Below, in pieces: positions 19,808 through 31,469 of a stretch of DNA of 64,000 bases (positions are counted from its first letter, which is position 1; every line of letters starts with the position of its first letter). The notes below the pieces were generated by a model. The model ran no database searches. It saw nothing but the letters and a program-made list of their open reading frames with translations, and had not been told where the DNA came from. The position numbers were made by a program, and so were the translations under genes. This DNA is from Spinacia oleracea (lineage: Eukaryota > Streptophyta > Magnoliopsida > Caryophyllales > Amaranthaceae). The stretch covers positions 112,875,157 through 112,939,156 of the forward strand of contig NC_079492.1 of assembly GCF_020520425.1 (NCBI RefSeq), in the 5' to 3' direction.

Positions 19808-21828
19808 CAAACAAGTTTATGGGTCCGGTTTGGAAAGACCAAATAACTCGGGATAAGACTAGGACTTGAAATCGCATAGAGACTCGGGTAAGGGAACGAG
19901 ACTCTTAATTTCAAAGGTTTGACAAGTTTGGTTTAATCAAGACAAGGATCATTTTCGTGCATAATCCTAATCATGACACTACGTTTAGGATGGTGAGCAT
20001 GCATTTTTAGAACAACGAATTTGCTAATTTGTACATGATCACATTAATTAAGTCCAATTAAGGGAACCTAGTCTGGTTGTCCAAAGTGTATCTTTGTTAA
20101 GCGTGATTAGAACTTATATATTGTTTATTTAGCATGTTGGGTGATGAAAGCAATAACAAATGGAGCAAAACATCACAATAGAAAATAAAGGGTGCAATAA
20201 GTAAAATTATACATCACCGCCTAGAATATATGGACAAGGAGTAAACCAAATTAAATGAATGGTAAAGGTGCAAAATTGATAGGTGCAATATTTAAAGCAA
20301 ACAATATAAGCAATGTAAGCATAAATAATTGAAGTTGCAATAATAGAAATTGTATGAGTGATGTCGAAAATCCAAACGAGAAACACTTGTTCAAGTATTG
20401 TTTGGTTCCCCATGGATTCAACTTTTGAAAAAATCTCACTTTAAAATGAGGTTGCTTCATTAAAAAGTATCATTGATTTTTTATTTGAACATTGAAATAG
20501 AAATTGAATATTGAATATAGAACTTGAACATTGAAGTTGAATATTGAAATTTGGAGGGTTGGTTCTTAAAGATTAGACCTTTTCATGTTAAAAGACCTCA
20601 CCTTTAATATGCTCCATGACTTGAAATTAGTTCTAGTTTAAAGGGAAAATTTTCCCATTTAAACATCATTGAACTTTGAATACGAAAATTGCATTTTGAA
20701 CATGAAACTTAATGGTTCATGAGTTCTAGTTTGAAGAAGGAATTGCATTTCTTCAAACATCATTGAACTTGTATAAATTTTGGGTTTTTTGAAGATTTGC
20801 ATGATGATTGTTGTAATGAACACTTTCAAGAATGAAAGCCTCAACTTCCTAATCATGTTTTATTGAAAAAAAAAACTTAAAGATTGCAACTTGAAACTTG
20901 AAAATGAAGTATGGAAGACCATTTAAGGGGAATTCAAGCATGAAACCCTAAAAGGTAAATCCTCTTGTACAAATCCTAGTTTCCATAAGTTATGAACCCA
21001 CTAAACATCATTGGATTGTTGAAATTTTTTGAAGATTAAGTCATAAAATTCAAAATATTGAGATTTAGGGACTCGGATTACCTAATTTTGCTATGGTAGT
21101 GCTTCCAAGTTGCTTTCCCAATTGCTTAAATGCTTAGAAATTGTAGGTTTTAGGAAGATTTAATTTTTGGAGAGAATTGTACTACGGGAAGTGATTTTTA
21201 CATTACGACGTTATAGTTGATGTCTGATTTTTCTCTCTCCCCCCCCATTTGTGTAAAATTAGGGGGTTTTTATAGGAAAGCTACTAGAAAATGCCAAACT
21301 AGCATGCGCTTGGCGCAGAGCTAGTTGACAAAGGGAGGACAATGGCGATTGTCCTTTCGGCGCGTTGGCACCTAAAGGACAATCGCCCTTTTAGACTCTA
21401 GCAAAAGATGCTTTGCTTGGAGAATAAAGTTTGGATTTTTACAACTTGAATGCGTCGCTTTTGAGATTTTTGTACAGTTTGAACTCGGTTTTACGGGTCG
21501 GAGCCCGGGGTGCTCGGTTTTGTGAGTCGGCACCCGAATTTGAATTACTTAATGGCATCTTGATTGGAAATAGGCTTCGGAGACCGATGCTGGTATTTGT
21601 TTTGAGCGATTGTGTTTGGATTTCGAAATTGTATTTTTGGAATTGAATTTTTGTACCAAGTTACGGGATGGGAACAGACTTAGGAATTGGACTTTGGAAG
21701 ATTGGACTTGGAGTAAATTCATTGTATTTTAGCAATTGGGACTTACACTCGGAGTTACACCAACCTTTGAAACTAGGATAATGGTTTTTTCATTGGCCCT
21801 AAGGGGAGACACAAATTAGGTGTCTACA
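19808..21828 (-). repeat. long LTR of an Ogre/Tat-type retrotransposon, copy A
   Basis: On the minus strand it starts TGTAGACACCTAATTTGTGT (21828) and runs about 2.0 kb to a PBS-like TGGAGACTCC at 19806-19797. Most of it matches, in inverted orientation, the sequence at 26870-28772; examples are the GCCATTAAG, AAAACCGAG and ACGTCGTAAT segments. Long LTRs followed by TGGCGACTCC-type PBS are typical of Ogre elements. No coding region is retained. Confidence 0.65.
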
Positions 21829-22760
21829 GAAACCCCCACTTTGACTGAGCGTTCGGTTAGGAAAGCGCAAGTCAAATTTTTTGAAATGGGACAGAGAACG
21901 ATCAAGAGGTTCTACAATCAAGGTCATTCTTTGCACGACGGTACCTGAATAAAACAAGTGTTAAAAAAAACAAACGGTCGGGTCTGCCTTCGGACTGGCT
22001 TGATGACTTAGATATTGTACGGTTTGAAATTTTTTGAACCTTGCTTGGAACGGAGGTTGGCATCAAAAAATTTGAATTTTGAATACCCTGGGTTGAGTCT
22101 GTTGGGTGCTTGAACTTGCTTGAAATTCCATTTGAGGCATACTTAAGGTAATCCATTGAGGAATATAATTAAATATCCGCTGGGGAATTTTTACTTTTTT
22201 GGATGCTTGATATTCTTGACTTTCCCGGAACCTGAGTCAGATAGGAGTATTTTCCCGACTCCGTTTATTTTTAGGAGTTTGGATGCATGAGATATTTATC
22301 TGCCTTTGTTTCCGAAACAGACAGATACTTGTATTTACCAAAAAAGAGCATGACTTGATGTTTGATGCTTGGTGCAGAAAACCGTAGTAATAAAGTACGT
22401 ACAATCAGTACGAGAACCGTGCGGGGGGGGGGGGATTCTCTCACATGCGCCCAACAGCTAGGGATGCGCCTGGCGCCGGCCTTGCGCCAAGCGCAGGCGT
22501 GGGTTGTATATACTCCTTCGGGGGTTTTGGCCGAGTGCTTCACTTGCACTTCGCTCCCAAATTTTCGTTCTATGCTCTTTGTTTGCCTTTCCTACCTCAA
22601 TTCATGTAAGTATTTCAAGTTTTTCTTTTGAAATTACCTTAGGGGCATGTGTAGGATCATTTTCATGTATTTTGAATGTCTTGAATTGATTTTTGCATGT
22701 AGGAGGCCTAGAAATTTTTCTCTCTTGGGTAGATATGATGAGGGGCTCTCTATTTTGTAT
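21829..22760 (-). other. probable retrotransposon 3' internal region, noncoding
   Basis: Just outside LTR copy A, the minus strand reads GTCAAAGTGGGGGTTTC, a plausible polypurine tract. This would make the LTR a 3' LTR, although a PBS-like motif also follows it. A run of about 13 G lies near 22422. The rest shows no ORF worth calling. Confidence 0.4.
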
Positions 22761-23017
22761 CACTAGTGGAAAATGACTCATTTGCATCGCACATTTAAGG
22801 TCATTTGCGTCGCACATTGCGCGACGCAAAAGGTCGCGACGCAAATGACTAAAAGTCATTTGCGTCGCACAAAAGTGCGACGCAAATAACTCTCATTTGC
22901 CACGCACATTAGCTTAATGTGCGTGGCAAATGACCTTTTGGCGCCAAAAAAAATAAGTCATTTGCGTCGCACATTAAGCTAATGTGCGACGCAAATGACT
23001 TTGAATTTTGTAAAAAA

Positions 23018-23028
23018 AATAGGTTTCA

Positions 23029-23064
<36 letters not shown>

Positions 23065-23075
23065 TGAAACCTATT
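23018..23075. repeat. perfect 58-bp palindrome around a TA tract
   Basis: AATAGGTTTCATTTTAA and its exact complement flank an alternating TA core. All 58 positions pair about the centre at 23046/23047. It could extrude as a cruciform. Confidence 0.9.
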
Positions 23076-23295
23076 ATATAGTGAGTTCAGCAAGGCAACG
23101 AGCAACAGAGCAAAAATGTGAGTTCTGAATACGACACACCAGTACGTTTTAGAGATGGAAAAGGCTTCCAAGTGGCTGAAAGTAGCACCAAACACTTGTA
23201 ACAGACACAATATATTCTTTTGGGGAATAGGCAAACCGCCACATATGGCTGTCTTAACTCATTCGATACAAGCATAACTGTATAATCACCTTGAC

Positions 23296-24825
23296 TCATA
23301 CTCTAGTGTTAAGTGTTAACAGAATAACTGATCTAGGCAAGAACCTAGAATCAAAATTAATCACTTCAACAAGAAAGCAATCATGTAACCATATGGGCAA
23401 ACTGAAAATAAAAGACAAAAAGAAGAGCAGCTGCAGCTCAGTCCTGGAATAATCAGCTGCAGCTCCTAGAATGGAAAGAAGAGCAGCCATCCCAGCAATC
23501 TCCTTCTTGCTACGAGTCCCAACAGCAATAGCAGCTCCAACTATAGCACCTGCACCTGCAGCATTAACCTGCACAAGAAGACCTACTCAATTCGTATTGG
23601 ATCAAGGGTCTCCAACTATTTTCAGTGTAGGCATATGCAGACATGCAGTACAGAATGCGCAGCTGATAAAATGAACAAGTAACAATAAGGAGTACTCCGT
23701 AATGTTAAGACTTAAGAGCATCTGAAATATTATAAGGAGGCGGATCAGCAGGACAACTGATTGCCTAGCTTTCACTAATTTGTTAAAAGCTGCTGCCTTG
23801 CAGCTAAACAGACAATAATTCACGGTTAAGTGTCTTGATCACCCCCATGTAGATATTCACGGTTCTTATCTTTTAATGTTACAATCAATCCATTTTGGGA
23901 CTTATCACTCGAGACACAGATGTAATTACCAACAAACTCAACCTCATAAGTTAGGGAACTCTTTGGGTGGGTGGGTTGGGTTGTGGACGAAGTGATTTAT
24001 CCTACGAAGAAACTCACATCTGAAAAATCGGATGTCCTAAACAGCCCTCCTAAGGCAAGCAGGTCATACATAAACGCTTCCAGAACAATAATAGTTCACA
24101 AAGAATATAAATAATGAACTTCAAAGTATAGAAATATTAAATCTATGCATATCATAAACAATTCAACAACAATTTTTTTTGACTTCAGCTGCTTGGTACA
24201 ATTTCTTTCAGAAGAAACTTATTCTGGTTTAAGATCCAAAAAGAAAAATTATAGTTACTAATCACAAGATAGCAATGGCTAATTACCTGATTCAGTACAT
24301 GTTTATGGGTTTCATACTCAGCTGCAACAAATGCAAACACCTGCAGCAAAAATTACAGAAGCGCAAAATCAAATTGAATTCAATTACCCCCCTTTTCTCC
24401 TTTGAATCCAATTGCACAAAAATCAGCAGTTCAGAGGAACCAAATTACGAAAATGCATGAGTAATTACATGAAATAAATCAATCAGATTAATCTAATTAA
24501 AAGATGAAGAAATTACGTTGTGCCCATCTTCTAAGAGGATGCGAGGGAGGGCGAGAGGTTCTGGGTTATCGAGCAAGGCTGCACAAGCCAGGAAAGCGCG
24601 CGGGATCGCGCAAGTGTTGCGGGGATGCTTCGTAGTTACCCTGCTTCGTGCTGGTGGCTGGCTGGGGTGCTGGGGCCGCTGACGAACAGAGATGAAAGAG
24701 CAGGCCGGTGGTCGACGGTGAGGGTATAAGCGATTACACCGGCGCTGCAAGGGTTGATTGGCTGGGTTTTGCGTCACCGCCCAATTGATTTGGGGGTTTT
24801 CTGGTGCTGGGTTTTGTTTTTTCAA
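23296..24825 (-). CDS. small three-exon plant gene inside the CACTA-like element, function unknown
   Basis: Exons 24825-24517, 24340-24287 (18 codons) and 23568-23296 join in phase 0 with GT-AG introns (donors AAC|GTAATT and CAG|GTAATT; acceptors GCTGCAG and TTGTGCAG). About 211 codons if the ATG at 24825 is used. The conserved-looking core is VFAFVAAEYETHKHVLNQ, then VNAAGAGAIVGAAIAVGTRS, then an Ala/Leu-rich membrane-like stretch ending AAADYSR. The N-terminal 100 residues are Pro/Arg-rich and may not all be coding. I cannot name the family. Likely captured from a host gene. It is unclear whether the copy is functional. Confidence 0.55.
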
Positions 24826-25205
24826 TCCCGCACTATCTCTTTTGGGGTTTTTTGGTTTTATATTTCGAGATCGAGATGAAGATAGGTTGGTTAGAGGAGA
24901 TTTCAGGTGAAGTCGCCGTTGAAAATGGAGTTTCTAGGAAGAGGATGAGAGAGAAAGTGAGGAGCTGAGCGGCGAAATTAATGTAGGGTTCTATCATATC
25001 TGAAATATTGTTGGAGGAATATGGCAGGCACTGCGTCGCACATTTGTTAATCTGCGAGGCAGATGACTTGGGATGCCCCCAGAGTCATTTGCGTCGCAGA
25101 TTAACAAATGTGCGACGCACTTGATTGAGTTATTTGCCTCGCAGCTTTGTTAATCTGCGACGCAAATGACTTTGGGGGGCATCTTAGAGTCATTTGCCTC
25201 GCAGT

Positions 25206-25395
25206 TTAACAAAGCTATTAAAATAATACCCCACTATCAACTACTACCTATTAAATTAACCCACCTCCCACTAACTACATTAAAATAATACCCCACTATC
25301 AACTACTACCTATTAAATTAAATAAGTCAATTCAAGTCCCTTAAACTCTATGCCGGTCAAACCGGGTCGAGTATTCCGGGACAGAGGGAGTATTC
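25206..25395. mobile_element. truncated MITE-like sequence
   Basis: Ends on the right with GGGACAGAGGGAGTA, the mirror of Stowaway-type CTCCCTCYGTCCC termini. Contains two copies of a roughly 42-bp segment (ATTAAAATAATACCCCACTA and following) at 25209 and 25279. The left terminal repeat is missing. It abuts the CACTA-like element. Confidence 0.45.
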
Positions 25396-25399
25396 AATT

Positions 25400-26869
25400 T
25401 TAGATATTGTGGAAGGTTCTAAATATGTTTAGGATGTATTTAGAATGCTTTTTTATAATTGCGAATGATTAGAAATTGATTGGGAATATTTGTTGGTTGT
25501 TTTAGGCGGAGAATTCTCTTTAGGCGATTTTTGAAAGTGTTAAAGTGGTCTATCAGTTTGTTTACACAAGGTACGTACATACCTGTGTGCTTGGAGATGT
25601 GTGTTGTTGTTGAAACCATGTTGAATTGTCGATGAACTTGGTTATGTTGAAATTTACATGTTTAATATTGTTGGATGAACATGTTGAACATATATATTTC
25701 GTTATGAGTATTATAACATGTTCGTAGATGATTGATGCGAACATGTTGGTTGGGAACATTAGATTATTATATATATATTGATTCAGATCGATCGTTCGTT
25801 GTTCCCTTTTAGCTTTTCACTACTTTATGAGGGCCGAGGACCTTGTTTAGTATGTTGAAACCTTATACCCATATAGAGGGGTTGATCAGTATTAAAGGAA
25901 AGGTTGAATTAATTGAAATAAGTCTTGATTGATACCTCTGTGATCACTTACTTAATTCCAAGATAAAAACAGTAACAGTTGAGAATGATTGTTGATTGTA
26001 TTATGTGATTGTTGAAACAGAGTTTTAAATTGTAAATCATGTAAAGTGAAACCGGGTAGCAATAGCTTTCGACTGTGCACGTCTGGAGTGATGGACAATC
26101 AAGAGTTGGGGTCATAGGTCGCCTATGGCTTTCTCTGGGCCGGATTGACCACCGGTTCTATTTCAGTCAAACGTTCCTCAATATCGCAGGTCATTGGGGT
26201 TACGGAGTCGCGCCCGTACCTCGTCTTCTTTAGTGAAAACTTCTAGTAGACAACTCAGTCCATTGACTATTTCAATTAAAATAATGTTAATGATACAAAG
26301 GTCTAGTTCAGTCAAGTATAGTCTTCAAGTCAATATGTTTTGGTTATCCTTGCTTATGTTTTATTAGTATCGTGTTAGGGTTGATCGTTAAATAGTATCA
26401 TGTTAGGATTATTATTGTTTTGGTATATAGTACTCAGCTTTGCTGATTACGTGCTTTGTTTGTGTGTGTTGATCATGGCTATGCCTTATTGATCTTGTAA
26501 TGACCCATTTTTTGGTGAGCAGTCCCTAAGGATCAATAAGCGTTGCTATCTACAGGTTTGAAGATGATGCATCATTGGGATCGGGATTAGAGAGCTTGTA
26601 TTTGTTTTTGTTTTGCTAAGTGACTTGGTTTGTTAATTTGGACTTGAAACTTGTCGTACTATGTACATTTCCTTATTTTCGTTGATTGATTTTTGGATTT
26701 AATATGTAATCAATTATCTATAAACCTAAAAGTTAGTTTTATGTTTTCCGCTGCAAAATTCTGAATAAGCCGTTACGTTTTCACACGGGCGATAATACTT
26801 TGATAATTCTCTATAGTTATATTTATAAAAAGGGTTATTTTAGAAAAAGGGAATTGTCGGGGTGTTACA
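25400..26869 (-). repeat. solo or partial gypsy LTR
   Basis: On the minus strand it begins TGTAACACCCCGACAATTCC at 26869, a very common start of plant Ty3/gypsy LTRs. Its other end is uncertain (about 25400-25410) and no matching target duplication was found. It truncates the Ogre-type LTR copy B at 26870. No ORF. Confidence 0.5.
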
Positions 26870-28772
26870 CCCGAGCCCGTTCCCATTTCGGAACTCCGTA
26901 CAAAATTCCAATTCCAAAATTCAAATTCAAAATCCAAGTACAATCTCACCCAATGGACCTCTCCATCGGTTTTACAAGGCCATTTCCAATCATAATGCCA
27001 TTAAGAAATCCAAAATCGGGCGCCGACCCACAAAACCGAGCATGTTGGTCCCCGTCCCGTAAAACCGAGTCCAAAATACAAAACCCGAACAAAAGGTGAG
27101 TTTTTAGTCGCAAATCTTTCCTTAATCCCCAAGAAAATCACAACAATCCAAAGTTAGTACAAAGGTACAAAACCCCGGTGCGAATAAAGGACGGTGTCAT
27201 CGTCCTTTTTTGGCAGCACCTGGGACACGTCAACAGCGCCTGACGCAGCACTTGTGCTTGGCGCTGGCGTGATTTGGAATTTAGCCGGCCAATCCCCTAT
27301 TTAAACCCTCCATTTTCACCCAAGGGGGGGGGGGGTTTGGACAACATAACGTCGTAATACGCATTTATCTTCTCACAATACAAAATTCAATCCTCAAATT
27401 TCCTACAAAATTCCTAAACATCTAAGCAATTGGGGGTACAAATCGAAAAGCTAACCTAATCCAAACTAGGTAAATCCGAGTCCCTAATCAAATTATCATG
27501 CTTTTCTCTACTTTTCTACCTTTCTAAATTCAATATTCAATTCCTATGATGTTTTCATTTGAGTGCACACTCATGATAAACTTGGAAAAGTGTTCAAAAG
27601 TGCAATCTTTGGGAGGATTTCACTCTTGAAATTCCTCTCAAATGATTTTCTAAGCACATTTTCAATATCAATATGCAAGTTTCAAGATTTATTTTCGAAA
27701 ACGATTAGTAAAATGAGGAACTTTCATACTTGAAAGGTTTCCCTTTTACAACAATCATCATACAAATTTACAAAGTACAAATCTTTTCAAAGTTCAAGGA
27801 TGTTTGGAAAAGTGCAAACCATTTTCCAAACTAGAACATATGAACATTCAACTTTCTATGTTCAATATACAAGTTCTACTTTCAATATTCAATGATGTTT
27901 AAGTGAGATCAACTTCTCCTTAAACTAGAATCAATTTCAAGTCATGGAGCATATTAAAGGTGAAGTCTTTTTAAGCATAAAAAGGTATAATCTTTAAGAA
28001 CCAAATCTCCTAATTTAAATATTCAAGTTCAAGTTCAAGTTCTATTTCAAGTTCTATTTCAATATTCAAAATAAATGATGCTTTTAGATGAGAAACTCGT
28101 GTAAAGTTAATATTTTTAGAGAATTGAATCAGTGCTGGGAATACTTATTATTAAGTAGTTGTTTGGCGTTCGGATTTCAAATACAATAATACAATTTCAA
28201 TATCGTCATTTCAATACCGCACTTTCAATAACACAATTTCAATAACGCACTTTCAATATCGCAATTTCAATAACGCACTTTCAATATCGCACCTTTAATT
28301 CCTATGCTTGCAATTTCAATTCCGCACCCTTTACTCACCTTTTTAAGGTGATGTGTTTTGCCCCTAAACGGTGTTGTACGCATTTCAATAATTCCTATTT
28401 GCGATGATGATTTACGTGTTTATTGCTTTCACCCAACATGCTAAATACAACAATATACAAAAGGTTACATCACGCTTAACAAAGATAATTTTTGAAAAGC
28501 CGACCTTAGGTTCCTTAAATCAACTTTAAAGCAAACTGACCACGTACAAGTATCAAAAATAATGTTCTAAATGCATGATTCAACCAACCTAGTGCCATGA
28601 TTAGGATTTCTCAAAACGATCTTTGTCTTGTGTTTGAATGTGTTTCTAAAGCCTACCAAAATAAGCACTTTGTTCCTGTACCCGAATCTCACCAGTTCAG
28701 TTTCAAGATTCAATGCCTTGTCCAAAAGAGTCAACTTTGGTCCTTCCAAAGGGGACCCTTAAAATTGTTAGG
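26870..28772 (+). repeat. long LTR of an Ogre/Tat-type retrotransposon, copy B
   Basis: Inverted counterpart of 19808-21828, lacking about the first 165 bases because of the LTR at 25400-26869. It contains a run of about 13 G near 27327. It ends just before a PBS-like TGGCGACTCC at 28773-28782. The region after that (to about 28860) resembles the corresponding region beyond copy A. Confidence 0.65.
28170..28310 (+). repeat. short minisatellite CAATTTCAATA(T/A)CGCA
   Basis: About eight units of 16-17 bases (CACTTTCAATAACG / CAATTTCAATATCG) inside LTR copy B. The counterpart in copy A is not expanded. Confidence 0.7.
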
Positions 28773-28782
28773 TGGCGACTCC

Positions 28783-29269
28783 GTCAAAGTTCAATATTAG
28801 AAAGCCGTAGGGGTATTTTGCGCACTTTCGTATATTTTGGGCTTTGATTTTCTATGTTCAAGATTCAATTACATCACTTGGGTGAACCTAGAATTTTGCT
28901 CCCCTTTTAGGGGTGGGATTGAGAAGATCAAGTCAAATCTAGTTGATCACACACTTGACAAATTGAACAAGTTAGGGACTTTGGTGAGTCTTAAACAAGA
29001 CTCATCAAGATCCCATAACTTACATACATACAAACTATACGAAATACGAATAATACCACTACAAAGAGAAATGAGATACAAGAGATACAAAAAAAAAAAT
29101 GCCGCTACAATTATGTGTGAAGAAGCAGCCCCAATAGTCATGTATTTAGGCCGATAGTGCCATCATTTTATTTCCTCATGATGTATGTTTATGGATGCCA
29201 AAGTTGCAGGCAATATGAATGAAAAAATGAGGAAGCAATGCGAACTATATCTTAGTATTCGAATAATAA
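28783..29269. other. noncoding junction region
   Basis: Contains the start of the internal region of the Ogre-type element and, from about 29000, unassigned sequence leading into the tandem repeats at 29270. No gene seen. Confidence 0.35.
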
Positions 29270-29960
29270 TAAAATGTATGGATGTTATCAGTAGCTTTGA
29301 AGAAATGAAATTTCGTTAAGGGCACTTCACTATGAAGCGTATCAGTCCATAAAAAGTATTGATGTGATTAGTAGCTTTGAAGAAAATAAATGTCGTTAAG
29401 GGCACTTCATTGTGAAGTGTATCATTCAATAAAATGTATGGATATGATAAGTAGATTTGAAAAAAATTAATGCCGTTAAGGGCACTTCACTATGAAGCGT
29501 GGCAATCCTAAGTATTGATGTGATTAGTAACTTCGAAGAAAATAAATTTTGTTAAGGGCACTTCATTGTGAAATGTAGCATTCAATAAAATGCATGGATG
29601 TGATCACTAGCTTTGAAGAAAATAAATGTCGTTAGGGGCACTTCACTGCGAAGCGTAGCAGGCCATAAAAGGTATTGATGTGATCAGTAGCTTCGAATAA
29701 AATAAATGACATTAAGGGCACTTCATTGTCAAGTGTTATATTTAATAAAATATATGGATATGACCAGTAGCTTTGAAAAAATAATTTTCGTTAAGGGAAC
29801 TTCATTGCGAAGCGTAGCATTCAATAAAATGTATTGATGTGATCACTAGCTTTGAAGAAAATAAATGTTATTAAGGGCACTTCATTGTGTAGTGTAGAAG
29901 TCAATAGAAGGTATGGATTTGATAATTAACTTTGAAGAAAATATATGTTGGGAGAACACT
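29270..29960 (+). repeat. about nine 80-bp tandem units
   Basis: The segment AGTAGCTTTGAAGAAAATAA recurs at about 29291, 29371, 29451, 29527, 29608, 29689, 29768, 29849 and 29921. Each unit has a CTTCAnnnTGAAG dyad. The first six units alternate between two variants, giving a dimeric higher-order repeat. It occupies the same place as the 83-bp array of the complete element. Confidence 0.85.
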
Positions 29961-30980
29961 TTAATGTGAAACGCAGAACCACATAAAAATGGAAGCAATC
30001 AAATAAGCAAATGGCACGGGTAATAAAGCAGAATTTGTTGCAAATGAAAGCGACGGTAAAATAAACATAACAAAAATCAACTAAAATAAAAAAATAGCCT
30101 GATGGCTACATAAACATTTAAAGCACCGTCACAAAAAATCGATAGCCACCACCCAAAAAGTTTGCGGAGTGAGTAGCTGATAACAAGGAACACTGATGTC
30201 GGAAAAAAATCTAACATAAACACAATAACCAAATATTCAAGATATTACATCGCCGCATAAACGCATAAAGTGTTAAGTTTCCTAAACGCCTATACAAAAA
30301 ACAAAGGTACAACCAGCCAACAGAATAGACATCTAGCAAGAAAATGGTCGACTAGGTATAGAGGATCCGTAAGAAGAGGAAGGTGATGACTGCCAAACCA
30401 CCATCTCATCATCAGATAAATAGGTGACAATAAGCACTTCAATATCTGGCAGTCTACGCGAGTCAGCATTGCGGATAATCTCTTCCGATAATTATTGAGG
30501 TTCAAAACCGGTAGTATACTCAAACTTCTTCCCTACCTCACAAGCTTCCTTAAACTCCGCCCAACCGTCCTTATTGAATCCCTTAGTGTGGCAATCAACA
30601 CGGTGAGCAACGTACCATCCCCCATTATGTCGAAGAGTGAGGAGTTTATTAAACCATTCAGACTTGAGGAGCTTGTTAACATCTTTCTTAGCAGCAGCCC
30701 TCTTCACAGCAGGCAAACCATCACCGAGCTCAGTAAGCTTCTGTTGCGACTCCTCAGACTTCTTGGTGGCAGTAGTAAGTTTTGGCTTAATTTCTTCATA
30801 CTTTTTCTTTGCTTCGTCCAGCTATACCTTTAAGTCCTCCACCTCATTCTTCTTCAAATCAAGTGCAGATTTAGCTTTCCTATCCTGCTCTTTTACACCG
30901 TCAAGCTCACCAGTAACCTTCTTCAACACTACCTTCTTCCACCGGTATACATAGTATAGATCTTTGCTAGACTGAAGTGC

Positions 30981-31061
30981 CTGAAAAATAAAGTCAAGCA
31001 AATAATTAATAAACGAGCTGAATAAAAAAGGAACAAAGGGAAAATCATAAGGGTAACATAC
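30981..31061 (-). other. intron of decayed antisense gene, homologous to intron 3
   Basis: Donor TATAAG|GTATGT at 31061, acceptor TTTTTCAG|GCACTTCAG ending at 30981, 81 nt. The exon that follows (ALQSSKDLYYVYRWKK) aligns with AGAAVKELCDFFFFYQRK of the other gene. Confidence 0.72.
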
Positions 31062-31469
31062 CTTATACAAATCATTGAAATGTTGGGCAGCAAGAGCTTC
31101 AATTGAACCTTTAGCCTATCGGTGGGCGACATCAAATCCTGAAATATACGGTAGCCCAAATCACCGCCATCTTTGGCAGAGTCAGTGACTACCGATTCCC
31201 CACACAACAAGTTAATGACGGGGAAGTAAGGATCGTTGGGATCACCTCTAGGCGGCCCAAACCATGTCTCCATCTCTGGTGGAATGACAAACGGCGTGTC
31301 CTCAATCCAATTGCCGATTCGCAATGGCAACACGTAGTTCAAGCGAGAACTACCAGATTTATTCACACTCGGGCTAGGCGGCTTTTGAGAAGAGGTTTTA
31401 GATAGCAGCATAGCAGTCGCCTTATCTTGAGCAGCATAGGAGTCGTAGAGACCCGGAGTCAATTAGTGA

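Larger units (their letters stand above)
22761..25210. mobile_element. CACTA-like element with palindromic subterminal repeats
   Basis: The left end begins CACTAGTGGAAAATGACTCA at 22761. Both ends (22775-23000 and 25030-25205) are packed with inverted copies of TCATTTGCGTCGCAC. En/Spm-type elements begin CACTA and carry subterminal repeats in both orientations. The right CACTA terminus is missing; the end runs into MITE-like sequence at about 25210. No transposase is encoded. The interior holds a small three-exon plant gene on the minus strand, so this looks like a non-autonomous gene-capturing element. Confidence 0.65.

Noticed and set aside
23296..23574. Gly/Ala-rich membrane protein as a known mitochondrial small protein (ROMO1 or HIG type)
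   Set aside because: The motifs do not match what I know of those families, so it was left unnamed.
19808..28772. The two long similar sequences as the LTR pair of one retrotransposon
   Set aside because: They are in opposite orientation, and no matching target duplication was found.
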